From the NCBI RefSeq assembly GCF_001592935.1, contig NZ_LRDB01000052.1:1-44826 (forward strand): 44,826 nt of DNA, given 5' to 3'. The notes beneath the pieces are model-generated. The model was given only the letters and a program-made list of their open reading frames with translations. It made no database searches and had not been told where the DNA came from. Of the stretch, positions 1-9,776 are shown piece after piece; within the stretch, counting starts at the first letter, position 1, and every line of letters starts with the position of its first letter. Origin of the DNA: Roseivirga echinicomitans. Its GTDB lineage: Bacteria; Bacteroidota; Bacteroidia; Cytophagales; Cyclobacteriaceae. The position numbers and the translations under genes were made by a program.

Positions 1-50
1 CCTTTAAATCATAATCTGTAAAGAACTTCTTCCTCATAAACTAGTTCGAA

Positions 51-94
51 CTGATAACTGATAACTGATAACTGATAACTGATAACTGATAACT
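51..94. repeat. Heptanucleotide tandem repeat (CTGATAA)x6.3
   Basis: Six complete copies of the 7-bp unit CTGATAA plus two bases end nine bases before the start codon of the first permease. Seven is not a multiple of three and each unit holds TGA and TAA, so the tract puts stop codons in all three plus-strand frames. The complementary strand of the tract has no stop codon. A shorter relative (CTAATAA) lies before the third permease. Copy number could vary by slippage. Confidence 0.95.
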
Positions 95-102
95 AAAACG
101 CT

Positions 103-2445
103 ATGCTAAAAAGTTACTTCATCGCTACTCTAAGATCGCTTAGAAAACACCCAGTTTTTACTGTGGTAAACATTATTGGTTTGTCGGTGGGAGTAGCCGC
201 ATTTATCTTGATTACAGTGTTTGTTCGTGATGAATTGACCTTTGATCGTTTCCATAAAAACCACGACAGAATATATCGTGCGATGATGATCAACAAGGAC
301 GGAAATCCCCAACCTTTTCCTACCGAGTTAATTGAAATTGTAAGACTGTCAATGCCAGAGGTAGAGGCCATGACAAGGGTGCAGGTATTGGGCGAAACTT
401 TAATGGACTATGAAGGCGCAAAGGTTTTTGAAAAAGAAACTTATGGGGCCGATCCAGATTTTTTCAAGATTTTCGATTTCTCATTAAAGTACGGAAATGA
501 GTTAAATGCCTTGGAAGCCGAAAACAGCGTGGTTCTTTCGCGTTATATGGCACTTAAATATTTTGGAGAAGAGAATGTGATTGGCAGGAAGTTCGAGATG
601 GCCGACAATGACAGAATTGGTATTGTAACGGGGGTCTTAAACGATATTCCTCAGAACTCGAGATTCCAATTCAATATGATTGTACCCATTCGTAATGCCA
701 GTAACGGAGGCTACCGGTTTGGTGGACAAGGTGAATTATATGCTTTGTTGAAAGAACCGGTGGATGAAGCGGGCCTAGAAAATAAGTTGATGGACTTGAC
801 TGCTCAGAACGGCTTTAACAACAGGTCCAACTTAAAATTTAAAGTTGAAAATTTTGGTGATTTACATCTTGAGAGCGAATTTTCTCAAACCGCTTCTGGC
901 GTAAAAGGGAATAAGGAATTTATTTTTATCTTCTCTGCGGTTGGCTTATTGCTGATTTTACTCGCTGTCATAAATTACATCAACTCTTCAACAGCAAAAT
1001 CACTTTCCTCTTTAAAACAAGTGGGGATTCGTAAAGTGATTGGAGCGACTAAAACTCAAATTCGATTCCAGTTTCTGATTGAAACGGCTATTTTGGTGGT
1101 TGTGGCGGTTTTTCTAGCGGCTGCTTTGGCTGAATACTTTTTACCAACGCTGAATTCCCTTTCTGGGAAAAATTTGAAGCTCAACTATTTCTCTGATGGC
1201 TTCACACTCACCTTTTTGATTTTACTGATTCCCGGAATCACATTATTGGCAGGTGTATACCCCGCAATCTTCACTAGTCGCTTTAAAACCCTACGGTTAA
1301 TGAAAGGGGAAGCTGTTGGAGGTAAAGGGTTGTTCAGAAAGTACTTGGTGGCTTTTCAGCTGACTATTACACTGGTTTTACTTTTCGGAACACAAGTGAT
1401 AAAGAAACAGGTGGATTTCTTTGTGAAAGGAGATATAGGAATGGATCCCTCTTCAATTATGACGACTTATAAAGCGCGAGGAACCACTTATGATGTAATG
1501 AAATCTGCCTTTGAAAAAATCCCAGGGGTTGAGGCAGTAACTTCTTCTCCATTTCCATTCAATGGAACGGTTAAAATGCCTTTGCAATGGATAGTTGAAA
1601 ATGAGCAAAAAATTGATGGTGTGCCATATCAAGAAGTGGCTGAGAATGCGCTGGGCGTACTGGATATACAACTTATAAGAGGCCGTGATTTCATTAGCGG
1701 AAGTGTAGAGGATGAAAACGGTTCGGTCATTATTAACCAAGCGATGGTGGGCTTGTTAGGTTTTGAAGAGCCGCTTGGTCAAAAGATTAAACTGCTCTCT
1801 CCAAATTATAAAATGGTTGACTATACCATTATTGGAGTCTCGAAAAACCTTGCATTCAACCTAAAACAGGAATCTACTCCTGCGGTAATTATGCAAGCAG
1901 ATAAAAGACTTTCCTCCATCAATATTAAGCTCAGTGAAGGGGTTAAAGCGGAAACCATTCCATTGCTTTCTGAAGCCTGGGACGAGCTGTCTCCTAGCAG
2001 TCCTTTTGTCTATTCCGTGATGGCAGATGAGATTGAAGCCAACTATGAGAAGGAGAAGAAATTCGGAACTGTAATTCAGGTGTTCACTTGGGTAGCCATG
2101 CTTATAGCGGGTTTAGGGCTTTTCAGCCTAAGCGCTTTTACCATCATTCAGAGATACAAAGAAATTGGAATAAGAAAGGTTTTAGGCGCCTCAGTTTTTG
2201 CCTTAATCCTAAGCTTTTTACGAAGCTATTTAGGGCTGGTTGTACTGGCCTCTTTAATAGCGATACCAACAGCCTATTATTTGATGAATTTATGGATGAA
2301 CGATTTCGTCAATCATATTGAAATAAGCTCAGCCATTTTCGCGATAGGCATTGGTGCTTCATTGCTGATTGTACTCATCACGGTGGGTTATCAGTCGGTA
2401 AAGGCATCATTGATTAACCCTGTAGATATTTTAAGGAATGAATAA
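103..2445 (+). CDS. Double-FtsX/MacB-type ABC transporter permease, class A, copy 1
   Basis: Inner-membrane permease of 780 residues made of two fused MacB/FtsX-like halves. The first half has TM1 at about 19-41, a large periplasmic MacB-PCD-like domain to about 270, then three membrane segments (about 273-292, 325-345, 367-388). The second half starts with a membrane segment near 410-428, a second periplasmic domain, and three C-terminal segments (about 656-678, 706-727, 742-765). The cytoplasmic motif after the second segment of each half reads RKVIGA (310-315) and RKVLGA (691-696); by family analogy this is the coupling region that touches the ATPase. The protein ends in NPVDILRNE, a tail motif kept with variations in all eleven copies. 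There is no ATP-binding domain. Together with the next gene it forms class A, which shares MLKSYFI at the N-terminus. The substrate cannot be read from sequence. Confidence 0.93.
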   Translation: MLKSYFIATLRSLRKHPVFTVVNIIGLSVGVAAFILITVFVRDELTFDRFHKNHDRIYRAMMINKDGNPQPFPTELIEIVRLSMPEVEAMTRVQVLGETLMDYEGAKVFEKETYGADPDFFKIFDFSLKYGNELNALEAENSVVLSRYMALKYFGEENVIGRKFEMADNDRIGIVTGVLNDIPQNSRFQFNMIVPIRNASNGGYRFGGQGELYALLKEPVDEAGLENKLMDLTAQNGFNNRSNLKFKVENFGDLHLESEFSQTASGVKGNKEFIFIFSAVGLLLILLAVINYINSSTAKSLSSLKQVGIRKVIGATKTQIRFQFLIETAILVVVAVFLAAALAEYFLPTLNSLSGKNLKLNYFSDGFTLTFLILLIPGITLLAGVYPAIFTSRFKTLRLMKGEAVGGKGLFRKYLVAFQLTITLVLLFGTQVIKKQVDFFVKGDIGMDPSSIMTTYKARGTTYDVMKSAFEKIPGVEAVTSSPFPFNGTVKMPLQWIVENEQKIDGVPYQEVAENALGVLDIQLIRGRDFISGSVEDENGSVIINQAMVGLLGFEEPLGQKIKLLSPNYKMVDYTIIGVSKNLAFNLKQESTPAVIMQADKRLSSINIKLSEGVKAETIPLLSEAWDELSPSSPFVYSVMADEIEANYEKEKKFGTVIQVFTWVAMLIAGLGLFSLSAFTIIQRYKEIGIRKVLGASVFALILSFLRSYLGLVVLASLIAIPTAYYLMNLWMNDFVNHIEISSAIFAIGIGASLLIVLITVGYQSVKASLINPVDILRNE

Positions 2446-2551
2446 GAGGAGGAAGGTAGTTGATAGGGAAACAGAAAAGAATAAAATCGAGTGTTTTGGA
2501 AGCTTAAGTTCTCATCGAAGCTGGAGCCCAAATACCAATAACTAGAATGAT

Positions 2552-4891
2552 ATGCTAAAAAGTTACTTCATTACCACATTAAGATCGCTAAAGAAGAACC
2601 CGGTTTTCACTTTAGTGAATGTTATTGGTCTGTCCGTTGGTGTGGCAGCCTTTGTATTGATCACGCTGTTTGTGCGTGATGAAATCACTTATGATAAATT
2701 TCATACCAAAGTAGATCGCATCTACCGTGGTATTTCGGTACATGAAAGAGGCTTTGTTTTTGGGATGGCTGATCCAGTGATCGATCAAATGAAAAGTAAA
2801 ATCCCAGGGCTAGAAAAGGCAGCACGAATTGATTTCGGGACGAGGGCAATTTTAAAGTATAAGGATGAACTGGTTTTTGAAGATGAACTCTACACAGCCG
2901 ACCCTGAACTCTTCCAAATCTTCGACTTCCCATTGTTGTATGGAAATGAAAATGATGCACTGATTGCCGACAATAATTTGGTCATTTCAAAACACATTAT
3001 GAACAAATACTTCGAAGGAAAAAACCCATTGGGTCAATCTTTGAAATTTGCTAATAATGATCAATCCTATGTTATTTCAGGCGTATTGGAGGATATTCCT
3101 GATAACTCCCGTTTTCAGTTCAACTTTATTAAAACCTTTCCTAAAGCAACTGCTGGTAGCCCTTGGCAACCAAAAGGTTTGTTTTATGGTCTTTTTTCAA
3201 CGCCAATTAACACGGAAGAACTTTCTGTTCGGCTCAAGGAAATAGCCAAAGAGAGCGGTTACCCAGGGGTGGATCAAATTAACTTTTTGATTGAAGATTT
3301 TGGAGATCTGTATTTGGAAAGTGAGCGATCTTTTACGGCTTCTGGTGTTTCTGGAGACAAGCAGTTTATCAATATTTTCGCTATAGTGGGGCTTCTTCTT
3401 CTGAGCATTGCCTGTATCAATTATATTAATTCAGCCACTGCAAAATCATTTTCTAGACTGAAAGAAATAGGGGTACGAAAAGTGGCTGGTGCTAATAACG
3501 GGCACATCCAAAAGCAATTTCTGATCGAAACCTTTGTGCTGACGCTTATATCCGTGGCTATAGCCGCAGGTTTGGCGGAAATTTGTCTGCCATTGGTCAA
3601 TCAGCTTTCAGGAAAGCATCTGACTTTAGATTACTTCAATAACCCCTTCAACCTTGCTTTTATTCTAGGCTTGGTGCCTCTAATTACGCTTTTGGCTGGA
3701 CTATATCCTTCGGTTTTTGTGAGCAGATTCAACGCACTGAAGATTTTTAGAGGAGGACAAAGTCAAGGAAAAGGAACACTCCGCAAGTCCTTAGTGGTCT
3801 TTCAGTTTGCCATTACCCTTGTTTTGGTTTTTGGTACCCTTATTATCAAAAATCAAGTGAAGCTATTTAAGTCTGGTGATTTAGGAATTAACCCGGAAGG
3901 CGTGCTTATCACTGCTAAACCAAGGAGCATAGATTTCCCTGTTTTCAAATCGTTGTTAGAAGGGGTAGGCGGAGTTGAGAAAGTGGTGTCCTCTCCATTG
4001 CCCTATGGACAGAGCGCTTCACAAATGCCACTGAATTGGAATATGGATACTGAGAAGGAAGAAATGTTGGTTTCTTACAGTTGGACTACACTAGATTTTG
4101 GAAAAGCACTGGGCATAAAAATATTGCAAGGAAGAGATTTTGAAGAAGGTAATTCAGATGATTTTAATAATTCCATTTTGATAAGTCAGGCTATAGCAAA
4201 AAAGCTTGCTTGGGAAAACCCATTGGGCAAGTCGGTGGAGGTGTTTAATGATAAATATGAATTGACCAGCCGAAGAATTATCGGGGTGTATCAAGACATC
4301 AATGTCTATTTAAAAACTGGAGCACCCATGAACGTAATGTTTTCGAGTAACCAAGTCTATAATGTAAATATTAAGTTGGCCGATCAGAGTCAGGAAGAAA
4401 CCATAGCTAAGATCACTAAAACCTGGAATGAAGAATTTGGAGAGACGCCTTTTGAAGTGTCTTACTTAGAAGATCGATTGGCTGCTAACTATGAAAAGGA
4501 AGAGCGCTTTGGCCAGATTTTCAACTACTTTTCTTGGCTTGCTATATTGATTGCAGCTTTAGGCACCTTCGGCTTAAGCGCTTATACTATTGCTCAGAAA
4601 TACAAAGAAATAGGTATCCGAAAGGTACTTGGGGCGAGCGTTTCGGGCATTGTTGTCCGGTTGATCAGCAATTATGTGCTCCTCATTTTGGTGGCCATGT
4701 TTATCGCTGTGCCAGTGTCATATTACTTTATGTCGGGCTGGCTGCAAGACTTTAATTTGCGCGTTTCGATTTCTCCTTTGGTGTTTTTGTCTGGCTTTGG
4801 CTTGGCCCTTTTGGTGGTAATACTCACAATAGGATATGAATCAATAAAAGCAGCGCTTTCCAACCCAGTAGATATTTTAAGGAATGAATGA
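2552..4891 (+). CDS. Double-FtsX/MacB-type ABC transporter permease, class A, copy 2
   Basis: This 779-residue permease has the same eight-segment, two-half plan as its upstream neighbour and is its closest relative in the window: both begin MLKSYFI and end NPVDILRNE. The first coupling motif is RKVAGA (309-314), with alanine where the others have I, L, V or M, and the second is RKVLGA (690-695). The INYIN..TAKS stretch before the first motif is conserved across the array. A 106-bp gap without a clear terminator separates it from copy 1, and a 115-bp gap with heptamer repeats follows, so these two genes are less tightly packed than the rest. It probably arose by tandem duplication of a class A gene. 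The ATPase partner and cargo are unknown. Confidence 0.93.
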   Translation: MLKSYFITTLRSLKKNPVFTLVNVIGLSVGVAAFVLITLFVRDEITYDKFHTKVDRIYRGISVHERGFVFGMADPVIDQMKSKIPGLEKAARIDFGTRAILKYKDELVFEDELYTADPELFQIFDFPLLYGNENDALIADNNLVISKHIMNKYFEGKNPLGQSLKFANNDQSYVISGVLEDIPDNSRFQFNFIKTFPKATAGSPWQPKGLFYGLFSTPINTEELSVRLKEIAKESGYPGVDQINFLIEDFGDLYLESERSFTASGVSGDKQFINIFAIVGLLLLSIACINYINSATAKSFSRLKEIGVRKVAGANNGHIQKQFLIETFVLTLISVAIAAGLAEICLPLVNQLSGKHLTLDYFNNPFNLAFILGLVPLITLLAGLYPSVFVSRFNALKIFRGGQSQGKGTLRKSLVVFQFAITLVLVFGTLIIKNQVKLFKSGDLGINPEGVLITAKPRSIDFPVFKSLLEGVGGVEKVVSSPLPYGQSASQMPLNWNMDTEKEEMLVSYSWTTLDFGKALGIKILQGRDFEEGNSDDFNNSILISQAIAKKLAWENPLGKSVEVFNDKYELTSRRIIGVYQDINVYLKTGAPMNVMFSSNQVYNVNIKLADQSQEETIAKITKTWNEEFGETPFEVSYLEDRLAANYEKEERFGQIFNYFSWLAILIAALGTFGLSAYTIAQKYKEIGIRKVLGASVSGIVVRLISNYVLLILVAMFIAVPVSYYFMSGWLQDFNLRVSISPLVFLSGFGLALLVVILTIGYESIKAALSNPVDILRNE

Positions 4892-4896
4892 AAGGA

Positions 4897-4917
4897 GTGG
4901 GAAGCCCGAAGTGGGAA
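4897..4917. repeat. Purine-rich heptamer repeat, three units
   Basis: Just after the second permease gene the sequence runs GTGGGAA, GCCCGAA, GTGGGAA: three 7-bp units, two of them identical. The period matches the CTGATAA and CTAATAA repeats of neighbouring gaps, although the unit differs. Confidence 0.6.
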
Positions 4918-4981
4918 GAAAGGAGAAAAGGGTTGATCAGTCCCGAATTATCGGAAAGAAAACTCAGTGTGCTCTCTTTAA

Positions 4982-4997
4982 CTAATAACTAATAACT
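4982..4997. repeat. Heptanucleotide repeat (CTAATAA)x2.3
   Basis: Two full CTAATAA units plus CT lie nine bases before the start codon of the third permease. This is the same distance at which the CTGATAA tract stands before the first permease, and the unit differs by one base. It may be a shrunken copy of the same leader. Confidence 0.75.
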
Positions 4998-5006
4998 CAA
5001 GGAACA

Positions 5007-7406
5007 ATGGTCAAAAATTATCTTAAAATCCTAGTTAGAAATTTTGTTCGAAACAAAACTTTCACGCTCATTAATATCAGCGGTTTAACGCTGGGGATTA
5101 CATGCAGCTTAGTCATGTTCTTGATTGTAAAACAAGAACGCAGTTTTAACCACTATCATGAAAATCTCAACTCGATATACCGGGTTGGGCATATTGATGT
5201 GGAAGACGGTAGAGAGTATCCTCAGGGAGGAGTGCCTTTGGTCATGCCTCCCTCGATCAAGGACGAAATTGTGGGAGTAAAGGAAGTTACACTGATTTCG
5301 CACGAGCGTTACGGTCTTATTTCTGTGAATAATGGTGGCGAAATTAAATATTATGAAGAAGAGCCCGAATTGGTCTATATCGAGCCTTCCTTCTTCAATA
5401 TTTTTGATTGGAAATTGCTTGAAGGTAGTGTGGAGTCGGTTTTTGACCAACCCAACATTGTAGCCTTGAATAAAACGCTGGCCGATAAGTATTTCCCCAA
5501 TCAATCGGCTGTGGGTCAGACCATAACACTGAACAAGGAAACGGACTTGAAAGTGGTAGCGGTAATGGAAGATGCCCCTAGAAATTCAGATTTTCCCTTT
5601 GGAATATTTATTTCCATGGAGACGAAAAAGACCAAAGCGCCTAAGGAGTTTAATGATTGGGGGAGCATTTCAAGTGACAACGTAGCCTTTGTGCTTTTAG
5701 AGAATAATGTAGATCCAGTCAAGGTAGACGCCCAGTTTCCTGATTTTATTGAAAAGCATTGGGACAAAGATACCCGTGAGGCACGATCATTTTTGTTAGC
5801 CCCTTTTACTGAATATCATTTTGATGAGCGTTTCGGTACTTTCAGTGGCCGTGTAGCGCCAAAAACTATTCTTTACGCCTATATCATTATTGGGGTACTA
5901 CTCATTGTAACCGCCTGCTTCAACTTTATTAATATGTCTACTGCCATGGCCGTTAAGCGATCCAAAGAGGTGGGAATGCGTAAAGTGCTTGGTAGTACAA
6001 GAAAACAATTGGTATTGAGGTTTATGGGAGAAACCTTTGCCATAACCCTTATTGCCTTGCTGATTTCCATGGCTGTTACCGAAAGGCTTTTACCTATGGT
6101 GATCAATGACTTTATTGGAATTGAGGTGCCCTTTAATCCGATTGCCGACTTAGCCCTTCTAGGCTATTTACTTGTTATTCTTGTCGCTGTATCCGTTTTG
6201 GCTGGTTTGTATCCTGCTATTGTACTATCTAGTGCGAAACCTATTTACGCACTTAAAGGAAGTATGACCAAAGGGAAGGGCAATTTGTTCTTCAGAAGAT
6301 CACTGGTCTTTACACAATTCTTAATTTGTCAGATCCTGATTTTCGGAACCGTGGTGGCAGTACAGCAAATGAACTATTTCAGTTCGGTAGATATGGGCTA
6401 TGATCAGGAATATATTCTGAATATTAATTTGGCCGAAAGCGATAAAAACACACGTGATCTATGGGACTCGAAAGTCCAGAATATTCCGGGTGTTATCTCT
6501 TATTCCTTCAATTACAAGCCTCCTTTTTCGGGCTCTCAATCCGTTACCAATGCCTTTTATTATGGAGTAGATAGTGCTGTAAATGAACTCAATACTCATA
6601 TAAAGATGGCTGATGACCAATATCAGAAAACTTATGGTTTGAGGCTGGTGGCTGGTGATTGGTTGATGAAAAGTGATACCGTAAACCAGTTTGTGGTCAA
6701 CGAAACCTTCCTGAAAAAACTGGGCATTACCGATCCCAATGAAGTAATAGGGAAACGCATGAAGTTATGGGGCATGACCGCTCCAATTGTGGGCGTGGTG
6801 GAGGATTACCATGTCACTACTTTATCTCAAGCCATCGACCCAGTTGCAATGTTCACCTTGCCAGAAGAGTTTAGGACCTTGGGTTTGCGCGTAAATGGGC
6901 AAAGTTCTGCCAATGTGATTACTGAACTGGAAACCATATGGCACGACATCCATGAGGAATATGAGTTCGACTATACTTTCTTAGACAAGCAGATTGCGGA
7001 TTTCTATGAAGCAGAAAGAAAGATGTCGCAAATGCTGACGGTGTTTGCCTTCATTGCCATTTTCATCGGTTGCTTGGGCCTTTATGGATTGGTGTCGTTT
7101 ATGGCGAATCAAAAAGCCAAAGAAATTGGAATTCGTAAGGTTTTAGGCGCTACGGTAGCTAGCCTAATGAGTCGTTTTTCAATGGAGTTCATCGTCCTTG
7201 TTGGGCTATCATTTTTGTTGGCCGCTCCTTTGGCCTATTGGGGAATGAACAGTTGGCTTGGGCAGTATGAATACCGCATTGCCATTGGGCCAATTATTTT
7301 CTTGATCAGTATTGGTGCGTCATTGCTGATTGCCTTAGGTACCACAGGCTACCGCTCTATGCGAGCCGCTACCGCCAACCCAGTTAATTCGCTTAGAGAC
7401 GAATAA
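5007..7406 (+). CDS. Double-FtsX/MacB-type ABC transporter permease, class B
   Basis: This 799-residue permease is the only member of its class here. It starts MVKNYLKILVRNFVRNKTF, with TM1 at about 19-41, and has two FtsX-like membrane modules around two periplasmic domains. The first coupling motif is RKVLGS (325-330) and the second RKVLGA (710-715). The sequence between TM2 and the first motif reads FNFINMSTAMAVKRSKEVG, close to the array consensus. The tail is NPVNSLRDE. The ATG at 5007 follows AAGGAAC, one of the few purine-rich leaders in the array. The next gene starts four bases after the stop, so from here on translation is probably coupled. Cargo unknown. Confidence 0.92.
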   Translation: MVKNYLKILVRNFVRNKTFTLINISGLTLGITCSLVMFLIVKQERSFNHYHENLNSIYRVGHIDVEDGREYPQGGVPLVMPPSIKDEIVGVKEVTLISHERYGLISVNNGGEIKYYEEEPELVYIEPSFFNIFDWKLLEGSVESVFDQPNIVALNKTLADKYFPNQSAVGQTITLNKETDLKVVAVMEDAPRNSDFPFGIFISMETKKTKAPKEFNDWGSISSDNVAFVLLENNVDPVKVDAQFPDFIEKHWDKDTREARSFLLAPFTEYHFDERFGTFSGRVAPKTILYAYIIIGVLLIVTACFNFINMSTAMAVKRSKEVGMRKVLGSTRKQLVLRFMGETFAITLIALLISMAVTERLLPMVINDFIGIEVPFNPIADLALLGYLLVILVAVSVLAGLYPAIVLSSAKPIYALKGSMTKGKGNLFFRRSLVFTQFLICQILIFGTVVAVQQMNYFSSVDMGYDQEYILNINLAESDKNTRDLWDSKVQNIPGVISYSFNYKPPFSGSQSVTNAFYYGVDSAVNELNTHIKMADDQYQKTYGLRLVAGDWLMKSDTVNQFVVNETFLKKLGITDPNEVIGKRMKLWGMTAPIVGVVEDYHVTTLSQAIDPVAMFTLPEEFRTLGLRVNGQSSANVITELETIWHDIHEEYEFDYTFLDKQIADFYEAERKMSQMLTVFAFIAIFIGCLGLYGLVSFMANQKAKEIGIRKVLGATVASLMSRFSMEFIVLVGLSFLLAAPLAYWGMNSWLGQYEYRIAIGPIIFLISIGASLLIALGTTGYRSMRAATANPVNSLRDE

Positions 7407-7410
7407 ACAT

Positions 7411-9774
7411 ATGATACGCCACCACCTTAAACTCGCAATTCGAAATATTCAAAGAAAAGGCTTTTTCTCTGTGCTCAATATTGTGGGTTTGAGTGTTGGT
7501 TTGGCCTCATTTTTAATCATTGGTTTATACGTATTTCAAGAATCTACTTTTGAGAGAGGTTTTTCTAAAGCGGATCGTACTTATCGAGTGTATACCAAGT
7601 TTCTAAATGCTTCTCTGCTTGCCACTTCTTCACCCAACTTAAGTACGGTCCTAAATGAGCAGCCTGAAATAGAAGTAGCTACATATGTATCGAAGGTATT
7701 CCCGAAAAGTGGGTTAAACGCTAAGGGCAAGGTGTTTCAAATGAAGGATTATTTGCAAACCGATCCTTATTTTCTAAAGGTATTTGATTATGAACTGCTA
7801 TATGGAAGTCCTGATTTATCTTTCCAAAACCCAGGTTCGTTGATCCTGACTGAAAATGAAGCCATTAAGCTATTTGGTCGTGCAGATGTTGTGGGGGAGA
7901 TGGTGAATATAGATAGTGAAGACGTCTTTGTGACGGGGGTACTGAAGCCAACTTCATCCAAAACGCATTTGAATTTTAACGCTTTATGGGTAAAGGACTT
8001 CAAAAAAACCAACCCAGTGCTATGGGCTAGTATCTCGGTATATACTTATGCTGTTTTGGTGCAAAATGTAAAAGCCGAACAGCTGGACAAGCGGCTGGAT
8101 TATATAATGAAGGATCATATTTTCCCAGGAGTTTTAAAGGCCCTTCCTATAAGGAATGGCTATACTTTTGAGGAATGGAAGGATAGTGGAAGAGTCATTC
8201 GAAATTATGCTCAACCCATTTCCGAAATCCATCTTGAATCTACATTGGGTTTTGATTTCCCTGGTAGGGGTGACAAAAAAACGGTACTAACATTTTTTCT
8301 AGTTGCTATTTTCATACTGTTTATCTCTTGCGTGAACTTCATAAACCTATCTACAGCAAAAGCCTCAGATCGGTCCAAAGAGATTGGGGTTAAAAAGGTA
8401 ATGGGTGCTACAAGAAGGATACTGATTATACAGTTGCTTTTCGAGACCCTCTTGATTACCGCATTTTCTGGTCTGTTAGCTTTAGGTCTGGCAGAATTGT
8501 CTTTGGCTTTGATTAAAGGGATGTTTCCTGATTTTATCACCATTTCGTTGGTCGGTTCTTCACTACAGTTATTTCCTATAATTTCTGTGGTTTTGATAGT
8601 AGGTTTTATTTCTGGTATTTACCCCGCTTTGTACCTTTCCTCGTTTAGGGTAACCTCTCTATTAAAAGGTCAAAAACAAAAAGGGAATCAAATGCCAACA
8701 GCAAATTGGCTAAGAAATACCTTGGTCATTGTTCAGTTTACGTTGTCCAGTGGCTTGATTATTTTTTCTATTCTCGTCTTTCAACAATTGAGTTTTATGA
8801 AACAAATAGAGCTAGGTTTTGATCCCGAAAATATTCTTGTGGTCGAAAATGCAGGTTTCTTGAGACAAAATAGTCGCCTCCTAAAAGATGAATTGGCAAC
8901 TCTTTCATTTGTCGAGGACTATTCTTCTATGTTTAGAATCCCAGGAGAAACCTTGGAAATGATGAGTAAGTCCATGGAAGTTGGTGAAGAAGAGGTGTAC
9001 TTTGATGAGTTTTTGGGAGATGCTAAACAGCTCTCTGTTTTGGGGCTAGAACTGGAGTCGGGAGAGTTTTTCTCTGAACGTAAGCCAGGTATGGTTATTA
9101 ATGAAACTGCGGCTAAACTGTTGGGTAATAGTGATGCATTAGGCAAAACGTTCAACGGTAAAACTGTTATAGGGATTGTAAAAGACTTCCATTATAGACC
9201 TTTAAGGGAAAAGATTGGGCCGGTGATGATCCAAAACTATGATGAAGGCGGTTTCTTACTAATAAAGATGCCTTTGGATCAGGCTAATATTGAGGCTGTT
9301 GCATCGATTTGGAGTAAGTTTTCTGATCTTCCTATTCAATATCATTTTCTGGAGCAGAATTATGAGAGCTTTTTGAAGAACGAGCAAGAAATAGGGAAGG
9401 CTTTTACACTTTTCACTGCACTGGCTATCTTTATTTCATGCTTGGGTATGTATGGACTGGTATTATTTGCTGCAGATCAACGATCGAAAGAGTTTGGAAT
9501 AAGAAGAGTGTTAGGTGCCAGCATTTTAGATATTATAAAGCTGTTGGTCAATACTTTTATGAAACTGGCCTTTGTCGCCTTAGTTTTGGCCTTTCCCCTT
9601 TCATTCTGGGCTACTAGGGAGTGGTTAAGCGATTTTGCCTACCGTACTTCAATTTCTCCTGTCAATTTTCTAATGGGCGCTCTCTTTATTTGTGTTGCGG
9701 TTGTTATAACTGTTTATCGTCAGTCATATCTATCGGCTACCAAAAACCCAATAGAAACACTTAAATCAGAATAG
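7411..9774 (+). CDS. Double-FtsX/MacB-type ABC transporter permease, class C, copy 1
   Basis: This 787-residue permease begins MIRHHLKLAIRNIQRKGFFSVLN and shares with the next gene the phrase YVFQE.TFE.GF just after TM1, which marks class C. The first coupling motif is KKVMGA (328-333), with lysine for the usual arginine. The second is RRVLGA (698-703), the only copy with two arginines, inside ADQRSKEFGIRRVLGA. Two periplasmic domains and eight predicted membrane segments are arranged as in the other copies. The tail NPIETLKSE is the most divergent in the array. It starts four bases after the class B gene and ends two bases before the next start, so it is an internal operon gene. Function beyond ABC permease is unknown. 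Confidence 0.92.
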   Translation: MIRHHLKLAIRNIQRKGFFSVLNIVGLSVGLASFLIIGLYVFQESTFERGFSKADRTYRVYTKFLNASLLATSSPNLSTVLNEQPEIEVATYVSKVFPKSGLNAKGKVFQMKDYLQTDPYFLKVFDYELLYGSPDLSFQNPGSLILTENEAIKLFGRADVVGEMVNIDSEDVFVTGVLKPTSSKTHLNFNALWVKDFKKTNPVLWASISVYTYAVLVQNVKAEQLDKRLDYIMKDHIFPGVLKALPIRNGYTFEEWKDSGRVIRNYAQPISEIHLESTLGFDFPGRGDKKTVLTFFLVAIFILFISCVNFINLSTAKASDRSKEIGVKKVMGATRRILIIQLLFETLLITAFSGLLALGLAELSLALIKGMFPDFITISLVGSSLQLFPIISVVLIVGFISGIYPALYLSSFRVTSLLKGQKQKGNQMPTANWLRNTLVIVQFTLSSGLIIFSILVFQQLSFMKQIELGFDPENILVVENAGFLRQNSRLLKDELATLSFVEDYSSMFRIPGETLEMMSKSMEVGEEEVYFDEFLGDAKQLSVLGLELESGEFFSERKPGMVINETAAKLLGNSDALGKTFNGKTVIGIVKDFHYRPLREKIGPVMIQNYDEGGFLLIKMPLDQANIEAVASIWSKFSDLPIQYHFLEQNYESFLKNEQEIGKAFTLFTALAIFISCLGMYGLVLFAADQRSKEFGIRRVLGASILDIIKLLVNTFMKLAFVALVLAFPLSFWATREWLSDFAYRTSISPVNFLMGALFICVAVVITVYRQSYLSATKNPIETLKSE

Positions 9775-9776
9775 CT

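Noticed and set aside
51-94. CRISPR array
   Set aside because: The repeat unit is seven bases with no spacers, so it is a simple tandem repeat.
5109-5504. Minus-strand open frame of 131 codons
   Set aside because: Antisense to the first periplasmic domain of the class B permease; a shadow frame.
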